Below, one piece after another: positions 33,571 to 42,753 of a stretch of DNA of 64,000 nt. The notes below the pieces were generated by a model, which worked only from the letters and a program-made list of their open reading frames with translations, was not told the DNA's origin and searched no databases. Position 1 is the first letter of the stretch. Every line of letters starts with the position of its first letter. A program made the translations under genes and the position numbers. This DNA is from CAXBNB01 sp040222275 (GTDB lineage: Bacteria > Bacteroidota > Bacteroidia > Cytophagales > Cyclobacteriaceae): NCBI GenBank assembly GCA_040222275.1, contig JAVKDJ010000094.1, forward strand, positions 248,001 to 312,000, written 5' to 3'.

Positions 33571-35367
33571 TTAATTGTAATCTGGATTTTGACTTAGTTC
33601 ATTTGAAGCCAAATCAATCTCCTGCTGTGGTATAGGCCTTACATAATGTTTGGCACTAATACCAGCATCAGTTGACCATGGGTTCATAGTTTTCACTCTA
33701 TCAATTAACTTTTCAGTTCTCTTCAAGTCATACCATCTCACGTATTCGCCCATTAGCTCTCTTGCTCTTTCATCTAATATCATATCGATATCAATAGTTC
33801 CGGCAGTAGCTCTATAAGAAACTGCTGCTGTAGAAGACACATCTTCTGGAACAGCTGCCTGCATTGGAGTAGCTCCTGCATTGGCTCCCAAAGCTCTGTC
33901 AACCACTCTGTTGTAATAAACTTCAGCACCACCTAAGTCTCCACCTGTAGCACCTTTTACTATTGCTTCCGCAGCTATCAAATAAGCTTCTGCAGACCTA
34001 AATAAGGCATAATCGAATGTACCTAAACCATCATCATAAGGAATATTTGGTTCGAAAAATTTCCACATCAATGGTTGTACATTGTTTGCATGAAAAGTAG
34101 AGCTCGTGATATCCTGAAACTGATCAGTATTAACAACAGCATAAGGTAAATCACCACCAACATCCATACCTCTCTCAGCTGACGTTGTGGCTGGGTTGTC
34201 CCAAGGCCTGAATTGTACTACAACATCTCCTGGGTCAATATCTATTACACCATTTCCTGTATCGAATTGAGGAACAGGAATCAATGCTTTAATATCCCTT
34301 AAAAAGTTGTGGTAGTAGCGGGTGTCCATATCAGAATCATACATTCTGTACATAGATGGAGTAGCAATTACTTTACCCAAGTACCTGTTGTAAAACGATG
34401 ACCGTGCTACCTCACCAGGTACAGCCACACTGCCACCAAATGCATGGTGATAATCATTTCCAGCACCATTTGCTACTAAATCATCGCTGAACTGAACTGC
34501 AAATACGATTTCAGCATTTTCAGCATTTTGCGTTGATGGATTATTCGTTTCTTCCAGTGGGTTCTCATTTCTGGCTGGAAACAAATCAGAATAATTGGTT
34601 GCCAATGGATAGGCTGCAATTACTTTATCAGCATAAGAAAGAGCCTGGTTAAAATCAGCGTTGCTGCCACCCAGTGAATTGTTATAATTCCATCCTCTTG
34701 TCAAGTAAACTCTGGCCAACAAAAACTGTGCAGTACCCTTTGTAACTCTTCCATAATCAGTGGCTGTTACAGGTAGGGTCGCTTCCGCTGCTGTCAAATC
34801 ACTAATGATCTGAGTATAAACATCAGCTGCAGAAACTCTGATCACTTCTTTATTGCCTGTGGTTGTTTCTTCCAGAGGCATTGGGACATCTCCCCATTGT
34901 TGCACTGCGTAAAACAATGCAAGCGCCCTTAGTACTTTAGCTTCAGCTACACGATCTTCCTTCAATGCTTCATCCATACCCACTACACCATCTGCCCTAC
35001 TGATTACAGTATTGGTTCTATTTATTTCTCTATATAATAAATTCCACAATGAAGCTACTGAGCCTATCGAAGGGCCTAAGTTTACATTGTATTCATTTAA
35101 TGGACTTCCAACAGAAGTAGCAGCATTGGCCCAGTTTCCCTGGCTAAAAATATCCGTACCCTGCATTACTAAATCCCTCTGCTTAATGAGGTCCCTAAGC
35201 AATGGGTATATAGATTTTGAAAGGTCTTCAAAACCTTCTGCGGTTACATAATAACTTTCCGCTGTTTGTAAAGAAACAGCCTCCTCGTCCAAAAAATCAC
35301 TACACCCAACTGATGATAGCATCAATACAGCAGTGGCAAATACCTGCCATTTTTTATATATCTTCAT
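33571..35367 (-). CDS. SusD/RagB-family glycan-binding lipoprotein
   Basis: A 598-residue surface lipoprotein that captures glycans for the SusC channel. The start is the ATG at 35365-35367, giving the signal MKIYKKWQVFATAVLMLSSV with lipobox SVGC (Cys22). The 15 residues upstream are not signal-like. Family signatures are SDFLDEEAVSLQTAESYYVT, LWNLLYREINRTNTVI, EAKVLRALALFYAVQQWGDV, LARVYLTRGW and, at the C-terminus, LDERARELMGEYVRWYDLKR with PIPQQEIDLASNELSQNPDY. It follows susC by 31 bp. By eye its codons are more A/T-ending than those of the flanking enzyme genes. Confidence 0.97.
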   Translation of the reverse strand: MKIYKKWQVFATAVLMLSSVGCSDFLDEEAVSLQTAESYYVTAEGFEDLSKSIYPLLRDLIKQRDLVMQGTDIFSQGNWANAATSVGSPLNEYNVNLGPSIGSVASLWNLLYREINRTNTVISRADGVVGMDEALKEDRVAEAKVLRALALFYAVQQWGDVPMPLEETTTGNKEVIRVSAADVYTQIISDLTAAEATLPVTATDYGRVTKGTAQFLLARVYLTRGWNYNNSLGGSNADFNQALSYADKVIAAYPLATNYSDLFPARNENPLEETNNPSTQNAENAEIVFAVQFSDDLVANGAGNDYHHAFGGSVAVPGEVARSSFYNRYLGKVIATPSMYRMYDSDMDTRYYHNFLRDIKALIPVPQFDTGNGVIDIDPGDVVVQFRPWDNPATTSAERGMDVGGDLPYAVVNTDQFQDITSSTFHANNVQPLMWKFFEPNIPYDDGLGTFDYALFRSAEAYLIAAEAIVKGATGGDLGGAEVYYNRVVDRALGANAGATPMQAAVPEDVSSTAAVSYRATAGTIDIDMILDERARELMGEYVRWYDLKRTEKLIDRVKTMNPWSTDAGISAKHYVRPIPQQEIDLASNELSQNPDYN

Positions 35368-35398
35368 TTTATTATTTTTTTCGTGAAAGAAATAGGTA

Positions 35399-38300
35399 TT
35401 AGAAAGAAACATTTAATCCCAACATGTAAGTAGCGAATGACACATCATCATTGTATGTGTTACCGTTGTACTCAGGATTAAAGCCTTTGTAACTTGTAAA
35501 TAGGAACGGGTTGTTAGCCTGAGCATAAATTCTAGCTGAACCTAATCCTAGTTTACTCATTACACTTTCTGGAAATGAATAACCAACAGTAATATCAGAG
35601 ATTCTCACGAAATTAGCTGACACCACTGAGAAGGAATTTTTACTATTCCCTGGACCAGCACCATTAAATCCCCAGTAGGTATTAGATGGGTTAGAAGTAG
35701 TCCAGTAGTCTAGCGTAGCATCATGATTATAGCGAGTATTACCAGTATCACCAAATGTTCCAGTCAAGTAATTGTTTTTCCACATCACGCCTTGACGGGT
35801 GTACATGAAAAATGAGAAATCAAAGTTTTTATAATTCAACTTATTGCGAATACCCATCAAGAAACTAGGCGTTTCGTCCCCCACAATCACTCTATCTTCT
35901 GCATCGATTGCCCCGTCGTTATTTTGGTCAACAAACTTAGCCTGACCTGGCAAGTAGCCATATCCATCCGCTATATCTGACTCATTTGTTTGCCAAATAC
36001 CATTTTTCTCCCAGTAGTATAAGGCCTTTACAGACTCTCCTACAAACCTATTGTTTCCAATATCCTCAGTAAGCCCACCTGTCAGTTTCGTTACTTCGTT
36101 GTTGTTCTTAGTAAAGGTGATAGTAGTATTCCATCTAAAATCCTGCTTGGCAACATTCACTGTGTTCAACAAAATTTCTACTCCTGAGTTTTTAATTTCC
36201 CCAACATTTGCAATCACATCAGTGTACCCTGTTGCATTTGGCAACTTGTCACCCAAGATCAAATCAACAGTTTTTCTGTTGTAGATTTCTATAGATGCAG
36301 TAATTCTATTTTGAGCAAAGCCAACATTCAAACCTAAGTTCAACTCTTTACTTCTCTCCCATACCAAATTTCTGTTAGATAGGTTGTTGATCGCAAACCC
36401 ATTGGCACTTGATCCACCAAAATCATAAAATGTTTGTGCGATGGTAGATTGTGTTTGGTAAGGATCTACAGAAGAGGCATTACCTACCTCACCATAACTT
36501 ACTCTCAATTTCAAATCAGAAAATAAGTTGGCATTTTTTATAAAATCTTCATCACCCAACCTCCAGGCCAAGGCCACTGAAGGGAAAAACTGCCATTTGT
36601 TACCTTCTGATAGCTGTGAAGCACCATCAGTTCTACCTGTAACAGTAAGCAAATATTTATCTTTAAAAGCATAGTTTATACGTCCCATGTATGACATGAT
36701 TGAACGTTCTACTAAACCAGTACTCCAACTGGTTACATTACCTGTTCCCAGGGCATACCAAAGTGAGTTATAAGGCAAATCCTGAGCTGCCGTATTGGAA
36801 GACTGGTCTCTTTGTTGGAATAAACTCTGAAGTCCTGTTACGGTCACATTGTGATCGCCAGCATCCAATTTATACGTCAAAATATTGTCCAAAGTATAAG
36901 ATGAAGTTGCGTTAGTTCTCAAACTAGCCCTTGCCCCCCTTGTGGTTTTTTGAGATTTGGTGTAATTGCCTCTATACTCCCCATCTTGGCCATTTAAAAT
37001 AGATGTCGAAATCGATGTACGAAAGGACAATCCCTTTATCGGCTCATAGTCAATGTAAGCATTAGCCAGTAATGACGAAGTTCTTTGTTCCCTTTGATAA
37101 TTTTCCGGTTGTGCTTCAACTACTGGGTTAATTACCTGATTGTCATTGATACCCATAAATACAGCATATCCATTCCAATCTTTATCGCCAGCTGCATCAG
37201 CACCTTGCAAATCTTTGGTAAATACAGTACCTGTAGGCCTTGCCCTTAAAGCAGAACGTAAAACTTCCAGGGAAGATAGAGCTTGCTTGCTAAAGGTGTA
37301 ATAAGAAGTCAAACCAACTTTCACTTTATCATTGATCTTACTTTCCATTCCTCCTTTTATCGTGTATCTCTTAAATCCAGAATGAATAGTATTTCCTCCT
37401 TCATTTAGGTATCCAACAGAAAAATCATAAGTAGTATTGTCTGTTCCTCCTGTCAATCCTAAAGTATGGCTAGTTTGTATTGCTGATTCCGTAACCAAAT
37501 CAACCCAATTTGTACTCTGTCCTGAGTTTATTATTGCATCCTGGCTATCCGTTGAAGCCCTGTTGCTTGCAAGTGTTTTGCCTGTTTCCTGAGGCCACAA
37601 TTCAAATACATGGCGAGCAAATTCCTGAGCAGTTTGAAAAGTAGGCATGTGAGCCATCACTTTTGTACCTACATAAGAATTGTAAGTGATTTTCGGCTTG
37701 CCCGATTTTCCTCTTTTTGTAGTAATAAGTATAACGCCATTGGCACCCCTAGAACCATAAATAGCCGTAGAAGAAGCATCTTTCAATACATCAATCGACT
37801 CAATATCATTTGGGTTCAACACATTCATGTTTGCCCCCATTACTCCGTCCACAACTACCAAAGGTTCACTAGACCCGTCGAAAGTACTCAACCCTCTGAT
37901 GTCAATATTAAACCCTTCACCCGGTCGGTTACTTACCTTGTTAATGTTCACCCCAGCTACTTGTCCTTGAAGGGCTGCAGCAGCCTGAACAGGGTTTGAA
38001 CGTACAATATCCACTGACTGAACAGAACCAATAGCTCCTGTTAAGTCCCTCCTGTTTACCTCACCATATCCTACAACAACGATTTCTTCCAATGCTGTGG
38101 CATCCACATCCATTACGATATCAATAGTAGTCCTTGACCCTACTGTTACCTCTTTCGTTTTGTAGCCTACAAAGCTGATCACCAATACAGACTCGGAAGA
38201 AGGCACATCAATTCTGTAGTTGCCCTCCAAATCGGTGACTGTACCTCCGGCAGACCCTTTCACTACGATCGCTGCACCTGGCAGCCCATCACCATTTTCA

Positions 38301-38725
38301 TCGGCGATTTTACCAGAAACAGGGATGTCTGCAAATACCTCCTGTACTGCATTCTCCCTGGACTCCCTTTTGTTTACGTGAATGGTTTCGTCCACCCTTC
38401 TAAATTGCACATTGGATACCCGTGCTACTTTTCTCAGCACATCGCCAAGCGATTTGTCGGTTTCGGCTATGTTGATTTTTTTGCTCTTTGAAAGCATACT
38501 CTGCTTATAGGCAAAATTGAAGGGTGTTTTCTCCGCAATGCTTTCGAACACCTTCTCTATTGTAGCGTTCTTCAGGTCAATGGTAATATAGATATCTTCT
38601 ATACTCTTCTTCTGTGCGTTTATTTCCTTGGCTGTAATGAAGGAAAACAAAACACATTGAAGCATTATACCCGATATTCCATATTTTGTCATAATCAAAA
38701 TATTTTTAAGTATTTTTGTCTTCAT
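35399..38725 (-). CDS. SusC/RagA-family TonB-dependent receptor
   Basis: A complete 1108-residue outer-membrane transporter, started at the ATG 38723-38725 (MKTKILKNILIMTKYGISGI) rather than at an upstream in-frame codon without signal character. Order: signal (about 1-37), STN domain (about 48-118, IDLKNATIEKVFESIAEKTP), carboxypeptidase-regulatory-like domain (about 135-210, GLPGAAIVVKGSAGGTVTDL), plug (about 215-330, IEEIVVVGYGE-like TonB-proximal segment, VLKDASSTAIYGSRGANGVI), then a 22-strand barrel ending YMLGLNVSF. The STN domain and the upstream fecR and sigma genes indicate substrate-triggered self-regulation. It pairs with susD 31 bp downstream and should import the oligosaccharide processed by the cluster's enzymes. 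Confidence 0.97.
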   Translation of the reverse strand: MKTKILKNILIMTKYGISGIMLQCVLFSFITAKEINAQKKSIEDIYITIDLKNATIEKVFESIAEKTPFNFAYKQSMLSKSKKINIAETDKSLGDVLRKVARVSNVQFRRVDETIHVNKRESRENAVQEVFADIPVSGKIADENGDGLPGAAIVVKGSAGGTVTDLEGNYRIDVPSSESVLVISFVGYKTKEVTVGSRTTIDIVMDVDATALEEIVVVGYGEVNRRDLTGAIGSVQSVDIVRSNPVQAAAALQGQVAGVNINKVSNRPGEGFNIDIRGLSTFDGSSEPLVVVDGVMGANMNVLNPNDIESIDVLKDASSTAIYGSRGANGVILITTKRGKSGKPKITYNSYVGTKVMAHMPTFQTAQEFARHVFELWPQETGKTLASNRASTDSQDAIINSGQSTNWVDLVTESAIQTSHTLGLTGGTDNTTYDFSVGYLNEGGNTIHSGFKRYTIKGGMESKINDKVKVGLTSYYTFSKQALSSLEVLRSALRARPTGTVFTKDLQGADAAGDKDWNGYAVFMGINDNQVINPVVEAQPENYQREQRTSSLLANAYIDYEPIKGLSFRTSISTSILNGQDGEYRGNYTKSQKTTRGARASLRTNATSSYTLDNILTYKLDAGDHNVTVTGLQSLFQQRDQSSNTAAQDLPYNSLWYALGTGNVTSWSTGLVERSIMSYMGRINYAFKDKYLLTVTGRTDGASQLSEGNKWQFFPSVALAWRLGDEDFIKNANLFSDLKLRVSYGEVGNASSVDPYQTQSTIAQTFYDFGGSSANGFAINNLSNRNLVWERSKELNLGLNVGFAQNRITASIEIYNRKTVDLILGDKLPNATGYTDVIANVGEIKNSGVEILLNTVNVAKQDFRWNTTITFTKNNNEVTKLTGGLTEDIGNNRFVGESVKALYYWEKNGIWQTNESDIADGYGYLPGQAKFVDQNNDGAIDAEDRVIVGDETPSFLMGIRNKLNYKNFDFSFFMYTRQGVMWKNNYLTGTFGDTGNTRYNHDATLDYWTTSNPSNTYWGFNGAGPGNSKNSFSVVSANFVRISDITVGYSFPESVMSKLGLGSARIYAQANNPFLFTSYKGFNPEYNGNTYNDDVSFATYMLGLNVSF

Positions 38726-38876
38726 GTCACTTAAAGTTTTTAGTTGAAACAGTCTATTAAAAATTTGTGGCGTGTCCCGTGAGGGCTGAATAGGCATTCC
38801 CCAATGATTTATTCAGCTTCATGGGATTTCTTTTTTAGGGCTAACTGGTATTGTTTTTTTTCATAGTGCTCTTGCT

Positions 38877-39923
38877 TTAGTTTATAGTTATCGTTTTGTC
38901 GTCTATCTGATATTCAAATTCATACACAAACTTCAAACCGTCCAGTACTGTGCTCAATGGCTTATTGGCATAGCTTCCGGTGAAATCCTTCCTGGAATCG
39001 ATTTTCCCATTGATGACAAATGAAACCCCATACCATTGCTCCAGGGTTTTTTGGATTTTTTTAAAGTCGGCCTGGCGGAAGTGGATGATCCCATTTCTCC
39101 AGTCAAAGACCTCATTTCCCACTACCTTTTCTTTTGAGAGTTCCTGGCTTTCTTTTTCAAATATGCCCATGTCGTGGTGGTACAGCACGATGGACTCCCC
39201 GTCATCTGCATTGGTTTTGTTTTGCAACCTCACTTTGCCTTCCTCCACGGCTACAGTGATTTGCTCCTCATCCTGAAAAGCCCTTACATTGAAAGATGTG
39301 CCCAATACCTGCACCTGCAAATCGCCAGACTCTATGATGAAAGGCCTCAACGAATCCTTTTTCACCATAAAAAAAGCCTCGCCTTTTAACTTCACTTTTC
39401 TAATTATCTCATCGTTGAACAGGCTGGAATAAACCAGTTTGCTGTTGGCGTTTAAAAACACCCTGGTGCCATCGGGCAATGTGAATTGTGATTTCTTGCC
39501 GTTCGGGTTGTCCTTTTTGATATTCATTGCTTGTGCCACCTTTTCTTCGTTGGCAAAGTACCCTTCCTGAAGGTACACATATCCTATGATGCACAATGGA
39601 ATGAGTGCTGCGGCTATTTTCAAAAGGAAGCTGGATGATTTTTTGCTTACCAAAAAATTCCGGCCATTTGTTTCGTGTTTTATGTCCTTTGAAATGCTAT
39701 TCCAAAGTGCCTCCACTTTCCCCTCATCAAGGTCTGCTTCTACAAATCGCAGGGACCTAACCATTTCTACGGCTTCATTGACTTCAAATATCCTGGCGGA
39801 ATTTTTGTTTAACCAATCTGACCAAAATTCTTCACACTCCTCATCGGGGTTTTTTACCCATTTTTGAAAAAAGGTATCCTGCGCAAAGTCTTCTACGGTA
39901 TGTTTATGATAATTTTCTTTCAT
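38877..39923 (-). CDS. FecR-family anti-sigma factor
   Basis: A 348-residue sigma regulator starting at the ATG 39921-39923 (MKENYHKHTVEDFAQD). The N-terminal cytoplasmic part (1-95) contacts the sigma factor. One membrane helix spans about 99-118 (LLKIAAALIPLCIIGYVYL). The periplasmic FecR domain has LPDGTRVFLNANSKLVYSSL, GEAFFMVKKDSLRPFIIESG and VLGTSFNVRAF. A DUF4974-type C-terminus (FRQADFKKIQKTLEQWYGVS) docks on the receptor STN domain. It is 151 bp upstream of susC and 421 bp downstream of the ECF sigma gene, an unusually long gap filled by a palindromic repeat element. Confidence 0.94.
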   Translation of the reverse strand: MKENYHKHTVEDFAQDTFFQKWVKNPDEECEEFWSDWLNKNSARIFEVNEAVEMVRSLRFVEADLDEGKVEALWNSISKDIKHETNGRNFLVSKKSSSFLLKIAAALIPLCIIGYVYLQEGYFANEEKVAQAMNIKKDNPNGKKSQFTLPDGTRVFLNANSKLVYSSLFNDEIIRKVKLKGEAFFMVKKDSLRPFIIESGDLQVQVLGTSFNVRAFQDEEQITVAVEEGKVRLQNKTNADDGESIVLYHHDMGIFEKESQELSKEKVVGNEVFDWRNGIIHFRQADFKKIQKTLEQWYGVSFVINGKIDSRKDFTGSYANKPLSTVLDGLKFVYEFEYQIDDKTITIN

Positions 39924-40181
39924 GATTAAAAGCAATAAACCAACTGGGCCAATGAATGTTTAAAGTTCGCCCTTGATCAAACAGTAATTACACGAGGTGG
40001 TGTTTTGTACTCAAAAAAATTTGGTTTTTTTTGATTTTTTTCGTGAGAGAAGATCAAGCCCTTTTAAAAAGCCGCTCAACTACCACACAAAATACTTATA
40101 CATAGAAGGTTAATCCGACAGGCAGGCTTCACTCCGTTACCGATGACGTTCTTAACAAAAGAATTGATTATAAACAGGTTA

Positions 40182-40245
40182 CGCTGGTGCGAGCCTTTGG
40201 CTCGTATCCATAAAACCAGATACGAGCCAAAGGCTCGCACCAGCG
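40182..40245. repeat. perfect 27-bp inverted repeat, 10-nt loop
   Basis: Arms 40182-40208 and 40219-40245 are exactly complementary around the loop CATAAAACCA. It abuts the 29-bp core repeat at 40267-40295. At 3.9 kb only a degenerate half of this hairpin accompanies the core. This is REP/MITE-like and lies inside the sigma-fecR gap. No T-run follows on the minus strand, so it is not a standard terminator. Confidence 0.85.
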
Positions 40246-40266
40246 AAATAGCACATCCTACCGTCA

Positions 40267-40295
40267 TTTCAATTTGTGCGTTTTGGAAACCAAAA
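40267..40295. repeat. 29-bp dispersed repeat, inverted copy of 3874-3902
   Basis: This is identical over 29 bp to the reverse complement of 3874-3902, with weaker similarity continuing leftward to about 40231. It includes the internal palindrome TTTTGG...CCAAAA. Confidence 0.8.
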
Positions 40296-40344
40296 ATTAG
40301 GTCTCGTAATGACGAAATACTTTTGAGACTGTCTCATTAACAGG

Positions 40345-40923
40345 TCATGAAACGGAATGGCGCCTGAGTTGCAACTTTAGGGATTTTAAGCTGCTATACA
40401 CGAGGTTTCTGGCAGACTGATAGCTCAATTCCATCACCAGGCTTATCTCATCATAGTCCATCTCCTGATAAAATTTGAGATATATGGCTTCTTTTTGCCT
40501 TTTTGACAGGTGCTCTATGAACTGTCTCACCAATTTGGCGTTGGACAACCTGGTTTGAATACCAAACTCCAATTCCTGGGGATCATACTGGAGGTCGAAT
40601 GAATAGCGGTCGTCTATGTCGCCCTCCACACGAAGTTTTTCATCAGTTGCCAATTGACGGATCAACTTCTTCCTCAATGCGCCTAAAAGATAAAGTTTGA
40701 TGGAGTTGGTGGCGCTAAGGTTTTGCCTGTTTTTCCAGATGGTCAAAAACAAATCCTGGATACAATCTTCAACCACCTGCCCATTGGCGCAAAACTTGTT
40801 GCCGTACTTGTACAGTACTTTAATATAAGTCCTGAAAATGTATCCAAGTGCGTCTTGGTTGCCTGATTTGAAAACCTGCCATATTTCCTCATCTTTTAAA
40901 ATATGTAATTCCCTTCCTCTCAT
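40345..40923 (-). CDS. ECF-type RNA polymerase sigma-70 factor
   Basis: A 192-residue ECF sigma factor. Region 2 is at about residues 22-90 (ALGYIFRTYIKVLYKYGNKF, VEDCIQDLFLTIWKNRQNL). Region 4 is at about 130-185 with HLSKRQKEAIYLKFYQEMDY and the helix-turn-helix DEISLVMELSYQSARNLVYS. It heads the minus-strand set sigma, fecR, susC, susD and should activate the SusCD operon once FecR releases it. It is only distantly similar to the sigma factor at 3139, so the two cassettes are not a recent duplication. Confidence 0.93.
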   Translation of the reverse strand: MRGRELHILKDEEIWQVFKSGNQDALGYIFRTYIKVLYKYGNKFCANGQVVEDCIQDLFLTIWKNRQNLSATNSIKLYLLGALRKKLIRQLATDEKLRVEGDIDDRYSFDLQYDPQELEFGIQTRLSNAKLVRQFIEHLSKRQKEAIYLKFYQEMDYDEISLVMELSYQSARNLVYSSLKSLKLQLRRHSVS

Positions 40924-41249
40924 TTAATTATCAAATCAGGTATTCGAACTTCAGTTTAACCACATTGTAAAGGTGCCTGTTGCGCCAAAGATTTAAAAAA
41001 GTGCAACAAAACTAAACTTTTTTTTACAAAGGCACCATGCACATCATCCTGTAGTGGAATGCGCACCAGTGTCATTGGCTTTCTTCGTTATACCCCCTTT
41101 TAAAATAATATAAAAAATAAAACACTACGTGTAAGATATTTACATGAAATATCAAAATACTAGCTTTAGTTCAATCATCTCAAACATCTGTATATTAGCA
41201 TTTTATGAAAAATATTGGTAAATTTGAGAGTTAACCAAAAGTATGAGTT
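40924..41249. other. divergent promoter region between the sigma gene and the small secreted protein gene
   Basis: About 326 A+T-rich bp between divergent genes. A Bacteroidota-type promoter candidate for the plus-strand gene is at 41165-41198. No gene is seen. Confidence 0.5.
41165..41198 (+). promoter_or_regulatory. Bacteroidota-type promoter candidate
   Basis: TTTAG at 41165-41169 and TATATTAG at 41191-41198 are separated by 21 bp. Each is one mismatch from the TTTG and TAnnTTTG consensus of the Bacteroidota primary sigma factor. The leader to the ATG at 41250 would be about 45 nt. Confidence 0.4.
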
Positions 41250-41672
41250 ATGAAAAATGTTGTCAAAACACTCGGCACTGGCATATTGGCCGCTATCTTT
41301 TTTTCGGCTTTATGTGCATTCGGGATAACCGATAAAAGTGCAAAAGAAGGAGATATGAACCTTCAGGATGCATCCCAAAAACTTGAAAAAGCTATTGCCG
41401 ATCGTAAGTTTGCAGATGCCAAGGAAGTCGTGAACCAGATCATTCCATGGATGAAACAAGACATAAAGGAGGACAAGAAAACCCTGGGACAAATAGGCAA
41501 GTCGATTGACGAATCGGAATTGGATAAAAAGACCTTTTCCAACAACTTGAGCAAGAAAAACAAGTTGTACCAATCGACCAAACACCTGGTAGAATCATCA
41601 CCAGCTGCTATCCGGGTAAAAGGCAAGGATCTGGTGAAAATGGTAAACGAATACGCTTCTTTGTTGGAATAA
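41250..41672 (+). CDS. small exported helical protein of unknown function
   Basis: A 140-residue protein with an N-terminal signal segment (MKNVVKTLGTGILAAIFFSA, hydrophobic to about residue 26) and a Lys/Glu-rich helical remainder (LQDASQKLEKAIADRKFADA, VNQIIPWMKQDIKEDKKTLG). There are no cysteines in the mature part and no recognised domain. The charge pattern suggests a periplasmic helical bundle, perhaps chaperone-like. It is followed by its own terminator at 41697-41724, so it is transcribed separately from the AraC gene. I do not recognise the family. Confidence 0.75.
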   Translation: MKNVVKTLGTGILAAIFFSALCAFGITDKSAKEGDMNLQDASQKLEKAIADRKFADAKEVVNQIIPWMKQDIKEDKKTLGQIGKSIDESELDKKTFSNNLSKKNKLYQSTKHLVESSPAAIRVKGKDLVKMVNEYASLLE

Positions 41673-41696
41673 TTCAAAATGTCTTTCAAAAACACC

Positions 41697-41724
41697 AACC
41701 GCTTCTTAAAAACTAGCGGTTTTT
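41697..41724 (+). terminator. intrinsic terminator after the small exported protein gene
   Basis: AACCGCT (41697-41703) pairs with AGCGGTT (41715-41721) around an 11-nt loop and is followed by further T residues on the plus strand. It lies 25 bp after the stop codon. Confidence 0.75.
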
Positions 41725-41869
41725 TTATGTTCATTCCACAAAAACACCCTTTTGGCAAAGTATTTGCGCAGGCCGCCTTTGCCCGGCGATTGATCGTTTG
41801 GGCCATACACAGTGTATGCGGCTTAGAGAATTGATGAAACAACAAAAAGCCTGATCCACTTGATGGTAG

Positions 41870-42670
41870 ATGATGATACGGTCGAAGAAAAAAATTGAGG
41901 ACAATGTTTTGATGAAAGTTTCGAAGATGAAGCCTATCATCAAACCTACCAAGCCCCACAAACATAGCGGATACCACGAGTTGATTTTCCTGTCTGCTGG
42001 CTCAGGGTCTCATATAATCGACAATGATTCGTTTGAAATCCATCCTCAAATGGGCTTCAACCTCAAAGAAGGCCAGGTGCATTGCTGGGATTTTTCCCAA
42101 ATCCCGGAAGGTTATGTGATACTGTTCAAAGAACAATTAGTGGCTGATAATCCGGTCTTAAACAATAACCTCTACAACATCCCTGATAAATTTGAGTTGC
42201 CTGAAGATTCAGGCCTGTTCCTGATCCTCGAGGAATTTTACAGAGAATATAAGGCCGGAAAATCCATTGATATCATGTGCGCCTATCTGAACCTCATCGT
42301 ATTGAAGGCCCTAAGCACGGCAAGTTCGCCAGGTCAGGCATCCAGCTCTACAGCATCGGAATTTTATCAATTTAAAACTTTACTTAATGAAAATTTCATT
42401 AAGCTAAGGAGCCCGGCAGACTATGCAGCTTTGATGAACCTGAGTGTCCACCGTCTTAATTCTATTTGTAAATCCACCTGCAACATGACGGTTGCCGATC
42501 TCATCAAACAAAGGTTGCTTGTGGAAGCCAAAAACCTCATTACCCATACAGGGTTGAATATTTCGGAGATTGCTTATTCTTTAAATTTTAGTGATTCTTC
42601 TAATTTTACAAAGTTTTTCAGGTCGCTTACCCGGCTCACCCCAGTGGAATACCGGTCGAGACTTGTTTAA
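41870..42670 (+). CDS. AraC-family transcriptional regulator
   Basis: A 266-residue regulator. The N-terminal cupin-like ligand-binding domain covers about 20-130 (HKHSGYHELIFLSAGSGSHI, HPQMGFNLKEGQVHCWDFSQ). The C-terminal AraC double helix-turn-helix covers about 165-264 (LMNLSVHRLNSICKSTCNMT, ISEIAYSLNFSDSSNFTKFF, LTRLTPVEYRSRL). The start could be Met1 or Met15. The TonB-dependent receptor gene begins 83 bp downstream on the same strand and is the likely target. The inducer is unknown. Confidence 0.92.
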   Translation: MMIRSKKKIEDNVLMKVSKMKPIIKPTKPHKHSGYHELIFLSAGSGSHIIDNDSFEIHPQMGFNLKEGQVHCWDFSQIPEGYVILFKEQLVADNPVLNNNLYNIPDKFELPEDSGLFLILEEFYREYKAGKSIDIMCAYLNLIVLKALSTASSPGQASSSTASEFYQFKTLLNENFIKLRSPADYAALMNLSVHRLNSICKSTCNMTVADLIKQRLLVEAKNLITHTGLNISEIAYSLNFSDSSNFTKFFRSLTRLTPVEYRSRLV

Positions 42671-42753
42671 AAATTTACCATTATTTGCAAAAATCTACCG
42701 TAATTATTGATTTCAGGTCTCGTTCTTTGCATAAAGATCGAATAAAATATTAA

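Larger units (their letters stand above)
39924..40344. other. 421-bp gap between sigma and fecR filled with repeats
   Basis: There is no gene here. The stretch holds a 27-bp-arm perfect hairpin (40182-40245) and the inverted copy of the 3874-3902 repeat (40267-40295). Frames crossing this stretch share a peptide with the 3.9-kb repeat only because the DNA is repeated. Confidence 0.6.
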
